The notes: generated by a model from the letters alone, not told the origin. DNA of 64,000 nucleotides from Neonectria sp. B-13 (GCA_002682825.1 NOKP01000040.1:154565-218564); one strand, 5' to 3'; positions 35,895-46,298 are shown, counted from the stretch's first letter. Numbers and translations: made by a program.

Positions 35895-36895
35895 ATAATA
35901 AAGTCTATAATAATAAAGTCTTAAGGTTATTTAGTAACTAATAGAAACTATAATTCTCTATAGAGTTTATAGTATTAAGCCTTAGTTTTATAATATTTAT
36001 TATATTAATTAGTAATAGTTTTTATTATTACTTTTATCTTAGAAAATTAATATATTAATCTAACTTTATTAAGAGTTTTATTAACTCTTTAATATCTATA
36101 AAATAGATACTTATATATTTCTTATATAAGTTAATATTAAAGTTCTTTAAGAACTTATTACTTATTAGTTTTCTTATCTTAAAGTAACTTATTATTATAT
36201 TATTAAATCTAAGTATAAAAGTTATTATAATTTATAATAATATAAGTATTTCCTAGTGTTTTTCTTATATTATCTACTACCTATTATATAGCTTTATACC
36301 TTAAGTATTCTATACTAAAGTCCTATTAATAGTAGATATTATTTAGATATAATAATCCTTAGTAGTATATACCTAGAGAAAGAACTAAAGATTAAATAGT
36401 ATAAAAGAAAATAGAAAAAATAATAGTATAATAGGCTTAATACTTAAGCCTAAGGCAATAATAACTTAAGAAGATAAAAGTTTCTATTATAAAGTTAAAG
36501 TATAAGTTTTACTATCTTAATCAGCTAGAAAAGCTAGATCTTAGAAAAGCTAGATCTTAGAAAAGCTAGATCTTAGAAAAGCTAAATCTTAAAAAAGCTA
36601 GATCTTAAAAAAGCTAGACCTTAGAAAAGCTAGATCTTAGAAAAGGCTAAAACCCCTTAGGATAAAAGCTTAGCCTTTATACTTTCTAGGCTCTTTATAT
36701 TCCATTCAACCTTTTACCTAATACAATAACTATACAATCAATTATATATAATAACTACCTTCTAAATCACACTATAGCTTAGTAAGCCCTTACTAAGCTA
36801 TATCTATAGGCTTTTATATAACTTATATAGCCTATTTCAAGTAGATTTAAGCTTTATTTCTAAGCTATAAATTATAGTTTAAAAGTCTAATCTAT

Positions 36896-37957
36896 TTAGA
36901 TATAATAGTCCTTAGTAGCACACACCTAGAGAAGGGGCTAAAGGTTAAATAATATAAAAGAAAACAGAAAAAATAACAGTATAATAGGCTTAATACCCAA
37001 GCCTAAGGCAACAATGACTCAAGGAGATAAAAGTTTCTGCTGTAAAGTTAAGGTATAAGTTTTGCTGCCCCAATCAGCTAGAAAAGCTAGATCTTGGAAA
37101 AGCTAGATCTTGGAAAAGCTAGACCTTGGAAAAGCTAGATCTTGGAAAAGGCTAAAACCCCTTAGGATAAAAGCCCGGCTAACCTCTGCGCTTTCCAGGC
37201 TCTTCACATTCCATCCGACCTTCCAAACAACACAACAACCACACCACCAATCGCACAAGATGACCTTCCGAATCGTACTACAGCCCGGCGAGCCCTCGCC
37301 AAGCTACACCCACAGGCTCTTATACAACCTATATAGCCTATTTCAAGAGGATCCAAGCCTCATTTCTAAGCTGCAAATTGCAGTTCAAAAGTCTAACCTA
37401 CAAGATATAAAAGAGGTCAAAACCGATCAATGCCCTAAGGCTAAGGAATTAGTCCAATTAGTAGTCTTTAGTTATTATATCCTACTATAAGATAGAATCC
37501 AGCCTAATAGAGTAATAGCCTAGTAGATTACAATAGAACAGATCTTTCTAAAGGGGCTAGCTTCAAAGCTAGAAAGGAACAGCAATACTACCAATGTAGA
37601 GAAGAGGTTCATTAATAGTCTAAAGCACAATAACTATATCTTATGGGTCATACAGCTGATGAGCAACGCTGTAACAACCAACCTACAACCGAAGGAGTGA
37701 TGCATTAGAAAGCGAGAGAATCCTACTATGGTCATCTCTAACATCGGCCATGAAGCTGCGTGGAGGGATTTAGCAGAGGGAGTTCTAGGAAGCCTAATGG
37801 TCGTTCCTAGCGTCAGCGGATGGAGGGGGCAAAAGTCAATAATTAGGTTCAAAATCCAAAGATCTATCCCCCTGTTAAGCTCAAGCAAAGGAAACACATG
37901 ATTCAGCGCAATCGCAGATAAGCAGAAACAGTAGTCCAAACAGTAGTTTCAACAGTG
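36896..37957 (+). mobile_element. RepA copy A15 (complete, least mutated reference copy), nested in A14
   Basis: 1062 bp from TTAGATATAATAGTCC to GTTTCAACAGTG, flanked by the 15-bp duplication AAAAGTCTAATCTAT (36881-36895, 37958-37972). Leader 364 bp with four tandem AAAAGCTAGATCTTGG units (37081-37148), then a 146-codon frame (37260-37700) and a 257-bp tail. No terminal inverted repeats, no poly-A. GC content is much higher than in the host copy A14. Confidence 0.9.
37260..37700 (+). pseudogene. RepA 146-residue protein frame, broken by a few RIP-type stops
   Basis: From ATG 37260 (ACAAGATGA) the frame runs exactly 146 codons to the TGA at 37698. It is broken at codon 77 (TAA, from CAA) and at codons 88-89 (TAG TAG, from CAG/TGG). 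Landmarks: IVLQP (5-9), ISKLQIAV (35-42), VQLVVF (65-70), LKGLASKLE (97-105), YILWVIQL (126-133). Both the length and the spacing of these blocks match the RepB frame (ILQP, VHLAIF, LLKALTKRLE, YALWFQELL), suggesting distant homology. No named domain recognised. The open track upstream of the ATG (from 37110) covers the 16-bp repeats and is probably leader. Confidence 0.6.
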
Positions 37958-38519
37958 AAAAGTCTAATCTATAAGATATAAAAAAGATTAAAACCAATTA
38001 ATATCCTAAGGCTAAGGAATTAGTCTAATTAATAGTCTTTAGTTATTATATCCTACTATAAGATAGAATCTAGCCTAATAGAGTAATAGCTTAATAGATT
38101 ATAATAGAATAGGTCTTTTTAGAAAGACTAGCTTTAAAGCTAGAAAGGAATAGTAATACTATTAATATAGAAAAGAGGTTTATTAATAGTCTAAAGTATA
38201 ATAATTATATCTTATAAGTTATATAGCTAATAAGTAATACTATACTGACTAACCTATAATCAAAGGAGTAATACATTAGAAAGCAAGAGAATCCTACTAG
38301 AACTATAAAGGGATTTAGTGGAGGGAGTTCTAGGAAGCCTAATGGTTATTCCTAGTGTTAGTGGATAGAGGGGGCAAAAGTCAATAATTAGGTTTAAAAT
38401 CCAAAGATCTATCCCCCTGTTAAGCTTAAGCAAAGGAAATATATAACTGTTTAGTGCAATTATAGATAAGTAGAAATAGTAGTTTAAATAGTAGTTTTAA
38501 TAGTAATAGTAGATATTAT

Positions 38520-39602
38520 ATTAGTAGTAGTTATTAAGTCCTTTCATATTCTATATAAAATAATTATTAAGATAATTTTAAAACTATTTATTTAACTATT
38601 TGCATTAATATTTAATAGTTTAATAATAATATTTAATAAAGTCTTTATAATGCTTTAATAGAATATATAGACTTTCTTTAACCCTAATTATACCTTAGTC
38701 TATTATAACTCAGTCTAATCTATTAAATATTATTTATTATAGTTCTAGATTATATAATTGCATTTAGAACTTCTTTTTCTATTTAAGGGTAATACTTTCT
38801 TAAATAGGTTATATCTTATAGTATATTCTATTTTTATTAATGAACAATTATCTAATAGTAGTAATATACTTCTATTTAAAGTATCCTTTAGGTATAAAGT
38901 ATAAAAGTTATTTATTAATCTTTTATTTTTTATTATTAAAGTTATATTAATAGCTTATAATATTAGCTTATTTATTTTTAGATCCTTTCTAATAGATAAT
39001 TATATAGTTAAATTCTAAAAGGTATTTAGTATAATATAGCTATTATTTAGTAAGTTATTATATAATTATAAAATAAGTAATATTCTTATAGTCTATATAG
39101 ACCTTAACTTAATGTTTATTTCCTAGGAAATAATATTAGAATTCTTTAAATAAGTTCATAATTATAAGGAATTCTTTATTATAGATAAGATAGTTAAGTT
39201 TAGCTTTATACATTTTATAAGAAAAAAAGGTAATAGGGTAAAAAATATTATTATTATCTTATTATCTAATCTAAGAACTTTATATATAGTCTAATAAGTT
39301 TATCTTAAGTTCAATTTCTTATTTAAGGTTAAAAGTAGCTAATACTAGTTTACTTAGAATAATCTTCTTAATATTATTAAATACTTTGTTAATAGTTATA
39401 TTCTATCTAAAGTCTTTTCTTTTCTTTATAAATTTAATAAGTAGAATAATATAATTACTAAAGTTTCTAATAAATCTTTAATAGTAATTTATAAACCTAA
39501 GGAAAGATTATACTTTCTTAATATTCTTTAGTCTTAGCTATTTACTAACTGTAGTAATTTTCTTTAGATCTATCTTAACTTAATTATATAAGATTATATA
39601 TT
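38520..39602 (-). pseudogene. Gypsy RT C-terminal part and RNase H, degraded
   Basis: Minus strand from 39602: SFLRFINYY (family: FLGFxNYYRRFI), KKRKDF, KLVLATFNLK (family: PVLAxFDP), then RNase H PITFFSYKMYKAKLNY and YNKEFLIIM (family: FxSRKLxPAExNYxxxDKELLAIV). It continues the RT of 41760-42315 across the A16 insertion. Confidence 0.8.
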
Positions 39603-41744
39603 ACTATTAAAACTACTATTTGAACTACTATTTCTACTTATTTATAATTATAGTAAATAGTTATATATTTCCTTTGCTTAAGCTTAATAGAAGAATAGAT
39701 CTTTGGATTTTAAACCTAATTATTAACTTTTGCTCTCTCTAGCTTCTTAGAACTCCTTCTACTAAATCCCTTTATATAGCTTTATAACTAATATTAACAC
39801 TATTAAAACTACTGTTTGGACTACTATTTCTACTTATCTATAATTGTACTAAATTATGTATTTCCTTTGCTTAAGCTTAATAGAAGGATAGATCTTTGGA
39901 TTTTAAACCTAATTATTGACTTTTACCCCCTCTAAACTCCCTCTATCAAATCCCTTTATATAGCTTTATAGCTAATATTAGAAATAACCAGATTCTCTTA
40001 CTTTCTAATGCATTACTCCTTTAGTTATAGATTAGTTATTATAGTATTACTTATTAGCTATATAATCTATAAGATATAGTTATTATACTTTAGATTATTA
40101 ATAAACCTTTTCTCTATATTAGTAGTATTATTCTTTCTTTCTAGCTTTAAAGCTAATCTCTTTAGAAAGACCTATTCTATTATAATCTACTAAGCTATTA
40201 CTTTATTAAGCTAGATTCTATCTTATAGTAGGATATAATAACTAAAGACTATTAATTAAACTAATTCCTTAGCCTTAAGGTATTAATTAGTTTTAACTTC
40301 TTTTATATTTTATAGGTTAGACTTTTAAACTATAATTTATAGCTTAGAAATAAGGCTTAAATCTACTTAAAATAGGCTATATAGGTTATATAAGAGCCTA
40401 TAAGTATAGTTTAGTTAGAGCTTACTAGGCTATAGTGTAGTTTAGAAGAAAGTAGTTATTTTATATAATTAGTTATATGATTTTTATATTATATAGAAGG
40501 TTAGATAGAATGTAAAAAGCCTAGAAAGTATAAAGGTTAACTAGCCTTTTATCCTAAGGAGTTTTAGCCTTTTTTAAGATCTAGCTTTTCTAAGGTCTAG
40601 CTTTTCTAAGATTTAGCTTTTCTAAGATCTAGCTTTTCTAAGATCTAGCTTTTCTAAGATCTAGCTTTTCTAGCTAATTAAGGTAGTAAAACTTATACCT
40701 TAACTTTACAGTAGAAACTTTTATCTCCTTGAGTTATTATTACCTTAGGCTTAGGTATTAAGCCTATTATACTATTGTTTTTTCTATTTTCTTTTATACT
40801 ATTTAACCTTTAGTCTCTTCTCTAGGTATATACTACTAAGGACTATTATATCTAAATAACTAATATTAAAGATAACTAGATTCTCTTAGTTTTTAATATA
40901 TTACTCCTTTAGCTATAGATTAATTAAAATAATATTACTTATTAATTGTATAATTTATAAGGTATAAATAGGGTTATATAGCTTCTTAAGGAACTCTTTC
41001 GTTATAGTAATAATATTATTATTCCTTTTTAGCTTTAGAGTTAGCCTCTTTAGAAAGAGCTATTCTATTGCAATCTATTAAGCTATTATTATATTAAGCT
41101 ATATTTTCTTTTATAGTAGAATATTATAGCTAAAGATTACTAATTAGACTAATTTCTTAGGTTTAAAGTAGTTAATTATAGGCTATTTTATATACTTTAG
41201 GCTAGACTTTTAAGCTATAATTTATAATATAGAAATAAGACTTAAATGTTTTATTAATTTATTATATAGATTATATAAGAGCTTATATATATAGCTTAGT
41301 AAGAGCTTATTAAGCTATAGTATAATTTAGATAGAAGTAATTATTTTATATAATTAGTAGTATAGTTATTATATTATATAGAAGGTTAAATAGAATATAA
41401 AAGGCCTAGAAAGTATAAAGCCTTATAAGCTAAGCTTTTATCCTAAGGGGTTTTAGCCTTTTCTAAGATTTAGCTTTTCTAAGGTCTAGCTTTTCTAAGA
41501 TCTAGCTTTTCTAAGATCTAGCTTTTTTAAGATTTAGCTTTTCTAAGATCTAGCTTTTTTAGCTAATTAAAGTAGTAAAACTTATACTTTAACTTTATAG
41601 TAAAAACTTTTATCTTTTTAAGTTATTATTATCTTAAGCTTAAGTATTAAGCCTATTATATGATTATTTTTTTTATTTTCTTTTATACTATTTAACTTTT
41701 AGCTCCTTTTCTAAATATATACTACTAAGAACTATTATATCTAA
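39603..41744 (-). mobile_element. RepA copy A16, reverse, in gypsy RT, split by A17
   Basis: 15-bp duplication ATAAGATTATATATT at 39588-39602 and 41745-41759. Its own sequence is 39603-39797 and 40870-41744. Heavily RIPed. Confidence 0.85.
39798..40855 (-). mobile_element. RepA copy A17, reverse, nested in A16
   Basis: 1058 bp, 14-bp duplication ATAACTAATATTAA at 39784-39797 and 40856-40869. Less mutated than A16. Confidence 0.85.
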
Positions 41745-41759
41745 ATAAGATTATATATT

Positions 41760-42315
41760 TAAGAAATTCTACTTTCTTAATATAAAAATAACTTTTCTTT
41801 AGTATAACTAATAATTTATTATCTTATAATACTTATAATATCTTATAGATATATTCTATATATTTTTCTTTATTCTTAGAAAAGATTAAAATATTATTTA
41901 AATAGTATATTATAAATATATCTAAGTATTCTTAAAGTATATAGTTAATTATTTACTAGAATATTACTAATATATTTATAAGTGTAAAGAGTATAATAAG
42001 GTATTTATAGAGTTTATACTTTATTTTAAAGATAGTTTTCTATTTATCTTCTAACTTAATATAAATAAGATTATATATTCCTTTAAGATTTAATATTATA
42101 AAGACCTTTATACTATAAAGCCTATCCTTAAGCTTAATAATAAGAAATAATAAAGTTTAATCTGTTAAAGTAATTATATTTAACTATTTATAATCTATAA
42201 TAAGTCTAAGTTTACTATTTTTCTTAGGAATAAATATAACTAAATAATCTATTAAGAACTTAGATTATTTAATATATCTTTTCCTTAATATATAATTAAG
42301 GTATTCTTTAAGTAT
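41760..42315 (-). pseudogene. Gypsy reverse transcriptase core, degraded
   Basis: Minus-strand translation from 42315: LKEYLNYILRKRYIK, FIPKKNSKLRLIIDYK (family: FVPKKDGxLRxCVDYR), LKDRLYSIKVF and IYNLIYIKLEDK-KTIFK (family: YHQIRIxxxDExKTAF), then IILFTLINILVIF. The catalytic YxDD box lies in a further decayed part. Stops at former Trp/Gln/Arg codons. Confidence 0.85.
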
Positions 42316-43358
42316 TTAGATATAATAGTCTTTAGTAGTATATACTTAAAGAAAGAGCTAAAAGTTAAATAGTATAAAAGAAAATAGAAAAAACAATAGT
42401 ATAATAAGCTTAATATTTAAGCCTAAAGTAATAATAACTTAAAGAAATAAAAGTTTCTATTATAAAGTTAAAGTATAAGTTTTACTATCTTAATCAGCTA
42501 GAAAAGCTAGATCTTAGAAAAGTTAGATCTTAGAAAAGCTAAATCTTAGAAAAGCTAGATCTTAGAAAAGCTAGATCTTAGAAAAAGCTAAAACCCCTTA
42601 GGATAAAAGCCTAATCTTTATGCTTTTTAAGCTTTTTATATTCTATTTAACCTTTTATATAATATAATAATTATACTATTAATTATATAAGATAATTATT
42701 ATTTAAATTATATTATAGTCTAATAAGCTCTTACTAAGCTATATATATAGGCTTTTATATTATTTATATAATAAATTAGAAGAATATTTAAGCCTTATTT
42801 CTATACTATAAATTATAACTTAAAAGTTTAACCTAAAGTATATAAAATAGCTTATAATTAACTACTTTAAACCTAAGGAGTTAGTTTAATTAGTAGTCTT
42901 TAGCTATAATATCCTATTATAAAAGGAAATATAACTTAATATAGTAATAGCTTAATAGATTATAATAGAATAGCTCTTTCTAAAGAGACTAGCTCTAAAG
43001 CTAGAAAGGAATAATAATATTACTACTATAGAGAAAAAGTTCCTTAAGAAGCTATATAATCCTATTTATACTTTATAGATTATATAGTTAATAGATAATA
43101 TTATTCTAACTAACCTATAGCTAAAAGAGTAATACATTAGAAACTAAGAGAATCTAGTTATCTTTAATATTAGCTATAAAGCTATATAGAGAGATTTAAT
43201 AGAGGGAGTTCTAGGAAGCTAGAAAGAGTAAAAGTTAATAATTAGGTTTAAAATCCAAAGATCTATCCCTCTATTAAGCTTAAGCAAAGGAAATATATAA
43301 CTATTTAGTATAATTATAGATAAGTAGAAATAGTAGTTTAAATAGTAGTTTTAATAGT
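42316..43358 (+). mobile_element. RepA copy A18
   Basis: Both ends present, five 16-bp repeats. Left flank is gypsy RT, right flank is gypsy LTR-like sequence, with no target duplication. Gag and protease, expected here, are absent, so a deletion ends at this copy. Confidence 0.8.
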
Positions 43359-43664
43359 AATTATATATATTATATAAGGCTTTATATAATACTAGGATTT
43401 CTATATACTATTAATAGTTTATATATTTAAGATTAATAATATCTTTTTTATTATTATTATTAGATTTTAAGTTCTTTAAAATATTAATATTCTTTATACT
43501 TATATCTTTCTTAAGGTTTTTACCTTTAGAAGTATTTAAGCTAAATAAGATTACTAAAGCTATAATAACTATTTAAGTATTACTTAAGTTAATATAATAA
43601 TATACTAAATAAGAGCTATTAATATATAATAGTTAGGCTTAATCTAAGAGTTTAAGATAGGTTT

Positions 43665-43837
43665 TATAAGGAGATGCACTAGAGGCCGGCCAGGGGCCGA
43701 GCGCTCAGCGGCGCTCTGCCTTATAACCAATTGTATAGCACGATTCAGGTAACGCTAGCTTACTTGAATTGGTTGATCTTTTAGTCTAACAGCTGATTAG
43801 TCTATTGAAGGTTGGGTACATTACCCCAACTCTTACA
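43665..43837 (+). repeat. TRIM 5' LTR
   Basis: 173 bp. At eight sites it has A where the 3' LTR has G, including the first dinucleotide (TA for TG). Confidence 0.8.
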
Positions 43838-43886
43838 ATTATTCAAGTACGCATTGGGTTAGTGGCTGTGCAGGAGGTTATGGGTT

Positions 43887-43899
43887 CGAATCCCCTCTG
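43887..43899 (+). promoter_or_regulatory. tRNA-like B-box motif in the TRIM interior
   Basis: GGGTTCGAATCCC matches the RNA polymerase III B-box/T-arm consensus and lies just inside the 5' LTR, preceded by GGGTTAGTGG, which is A-box-like but too close for a tRNA gene. It may be a captured tRNA fragment related to priming. Confidence 0.4.
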
Positions 43900-44196
43900 A
43901 ACCTTGTGACTGCGATAGGCTACTGGCTCACAGGGCAGCCAATGTGCAGTTGCTGCTGCGATTGGTCCTGGGGGTTGACAATTGCGGTTATCTTCAATTG
44001 GTCCGGAGGCCAGACCAAGCTCTCTGACGGCGAACGTACGAGTGCGGCTACGGCCGTTGTGTTCCTGGCCACTGTAGCGGAGACCCCGTACAGTTGGTTG
44101 CAGAAGGGGGACCTAGGCCCTATCAAGCTAGAAGGGGTTGCGCTAAGCCTGTTCAAGTTAGCAGCCCGGGACGTGCTGTTCAGAGAGGGGGATAAT

Positions 44197-44369
44197 TGTA
44201 AGGAGATGCGCTAGAGGCCGGCCAGGGGCCGAGCGCTCGGCGGCGCTCTGCCTTATAACCAATTGTATAGTGCGATTCGGGTAATGCTAGCTTACTTGAA
44301 TTGGTTGATCTTTTGGTCTAACGGCTGATTGGTCTATTGAAGGTTGGGTATATTATCCCAACTCTTACA
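44197..44369 (+). repeat. TRIM 3' LTR
   Basis: 173 bp with intact TG...CA ends. At four sites it has T where the 5' LTR has C. Confidence 0.8.
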
Positions 44370-44526
44370 GGTTTAAAGTATATAATTTAATAATTAAATA
44401 GATTAGAATATTATAGTAAGTAATATAAGTTATAATAGTAATATATAAAAGTAAGTTATTATATAACTAAGTAATATTATTAATAGTTAAAAAGCTTAAG
44501 GTTCTTATTTAATATACTAAAGGAAA

Positions 44527-45165
44527 CCCTTCTATAAGGAAACCTAATGTATAATAATTACTGTATTATGCATTAATTTCTTTATCTTAAGCCTAATTGG
44601 TTTTAAAGTTCTTTATTAACTTTTATATTTAACCTAAACCTATTTACCTTTTCTATTTAGTCTAAGTTTTTCTTTAACCCTATATAATCCTTCCCTCTAA
44701 TTTTATAATACTAGACTAGCTAGCTATCTATACTAGCTTTATATACTCTAGCAGCTCTTAGAACCAAAAGGTATATTTATCTCTAGATAATTCTTTAATA
44801 ATAACTTTATTATCTTTATTATCTAACTTAGTTTTTAATTGCTTAATAAGAGCTTTAAGTAATATCTTTTCCTCTATAATAAAGCTAATATTATTAATCT
44901 TAGTAGCTCTATTATTAAGAAGTAAGTAGTAGCTAAATATAGCTAGATATACCTTTTGAATAGTACTAATTACTATATAGTTAGACTTAAAGCTATTAAG
45001 GCTATAAAGTCTAGCTTAGTAAAGTTACTATTTATACTTAATAGCTTTTATTTCTTTATTTAGAGAATAGTAGTATTCTATTTTATATATTTTATAACTT
45101 TATATTTTACTATTTAACTATAAGGTATAGTAAATAATTAGAAAAGTAATATATATTATAGTTAT
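44527..45165 (-). mobile_element. RepB copy B6, reverse, cut by A19
   Basis: Reverse complement of the right two-thirds of RepB, from its right end (CCCTTCTATAAGGAAACC) to the PNGKK-coding part. Moderately RIPed. Confidence 0.75.
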
Positions 45166-46279
45166 TTAGATATAATAGTCCTTCGTAGTATACACTTAGA
45201 GAAGGGGCTAAAGGTTAAATAGTATAAAAGAAAATAGAAAAAACAATAATATAATAGGCTTAATACCTAAGCCTAAGGTAATAATAACTCAAAGAGATAA
45301 AAGTTTCTATTATAAAGTTAAGGTATAAGTTTTACTGCCTTAATCAGCTAGAAAAGCTAGATCTTAGAAAAGCTAGATCTTAGAAAAGCTAGATCTTAAA
45401 AAAGCTAAATCTTAGAAAAGCTAAACCTTAGAAAAGCTAGATCTTAGAAAAGGCTAAAACCTCTTAGGATAAAAGCTTAGCCTTTATACTTTCTAGGCCC
45501 TTTGCATTCTATCCAACCTTCTATATAATACAAAGATCATATAACTAATTATATAAGATAACCTTCTGAATCGCACTATAGCCTAATAAGCCCTTACTAA
45601 GCTATACTTATAGGCTCTTATATAACCTATATAGCCTATTTTAAGTAGATTTAAGCCTTATTTCTAAGCTATAAATTGCAGTTTAAAAGTTTAACCTATA
45701 AGATATAAAAAAGATTAAAACTAATTAATGCCCTAAGGCTAAGGAATTAGTCTAGTTAATAGTCTTTAATTATTATATCCTATTATAAGATAGAATCTAG
45801 TCTAATAAAGTAATAGTTTAGTAGATTATAATAGAATAGGTCTTTCTAGAGGGGCTAGCTTTAAAGTTAAAAAGGAATAATAATACTACTAATATAGAAA
45901 AAAGGTTTATTAATAGTCTAAAGTATAATGACTATATCTTATAGATTATATAGCTAATAAGTAATATTATAATAATCAATCTATAACTGAAAGAGTAATG
46001 CATTAGAAAGTAAGAGAATCCTATAGTTATTTCTAATATTAGCTATAAAGCATAGAGGGATTTAGTAGAGGGAGTTCTAGGAAGCCTAATGATTGTTCCT
46101 AGTATTAGTAGACTAATAGTAGCTATTATAGAAGGGGTAAAAGTTAATAATTAGGTTTAAAATCCAAAGATCTATCCCCCTATTAAGCTTAAGTAAAGGA
46201 AATATATAACTATTTAATGCAATCATAAATAAGTAGAAATAATAGTTTAAATAGTAGTTTTTTTTTTTTTTTTTTTTTT
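45166..46279 (+). mobile_element. RepA copy A19, ending in a T-run
   Basis: Full leader with six 16-bp repeats. The right end, normally GTAGTTTTAATAGT, is replaced by GTAG followed by 22 T (46258-46279). No target duplication found. Confidence 0.8.
46258..46279. repeat. Poly-T tract (22 nt)
   Basis: Replaces the last 10 bp of RepA A19. Could be slippage of the TTTT in the right end, or an assembly artefact. Confidence 0.8.
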
Positions 46280-46298
46280 ATAGAGTATTATAATTTAT

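Larger units (their letters stand above)
36343..38504 (+). mobile_element. RepA copy A14 in gypsy pol, split by A15
   Basis: 15-bp duplication AATAGTAGATATTAT at 36328-36342 and 38505-38519. Seven 16-bp leader repeats, the highest count here. Split at 36895 by A15. Confidence 0.85.
31494..42315 (-). mobile_element. Ty3/gypsy chromodomain retrotransposon remnant, minus strand, broken by nested RepA
   Basis: Removing RepA copies A12-A17 and their target duplications leaves one collinear minus-strand pol: RT (41760-42315), RT end and RNase H (38520-39602), integrase N part (35909-36342), integrase core, C-terminal domain and chromodomain (33046-34860), then the 3' LTR (31494-31972 plus the start of 33046). 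RT before integrase defines Ty3/gypsy; the chromodomain defines the chromovirus clade. Gag and protease are missing. Saturated with RIP stops. Confidence 0.85.
43665..44369 (+). mobile_element. TRIM-like small LTR retrotransposon, complete and barely mutated
   Basis: Two direct repeats of exactly 173 bp (43665-43837 and 44197-44369) bound a 359-bp interior. They end TGTAAG...CTTACA (the 5' copy has TATAAG) and the whole is flanked by the 5-bp duplication GGTTT (43660-43664, 44370-44374). A purine-rich tract (AGAGAGGGGGATAA) abuts the 3' repeat. The interior lacks gag/pol; a 102-codon frame (43906-44214) reading into the 3' LTR has no motif. GC-rich against the RIPed host. LTRs differ at 12 positions, all transitions. 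Strand is arbitrary apart from the purine tract. Confidence 0.85.
43359..44526 (-). mobile_element. Gypsy LTR/leader fragment (RepC) hosting the TRIM
   Basis: 43359-43664 and 44370-44526 rejoin to sequence shared with 47372 to about 47700 and 31.66-31.85 kb (blocks ATTACTAAAGCTATAATAAC, TAGTTAGGCTTAAT, GAGCTTAAGG-like). RIPed. Probably the 5' LTR side of the minus-strand gypsy element. Confidence 0.6.

Noticed and set aside
36896..37957. The 16-bp leader array as a CRISPR array
   Set aside because: Units are directly adjacent with no spacers, in a eukaryotic mobile element.
43838..43905. tRNA gene in the TRIM interior
   Set aside because: Only the T-arm/B-box is tRNA-like; no complete cloverleaf, acceptor or anticodon stem can be drawn.
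43906..44214. 102-codon frame in the TRIM
   Set aside because: Runs into the 3' LTR, no gag/pol or other motif; chance frame in a GC-rich insert.
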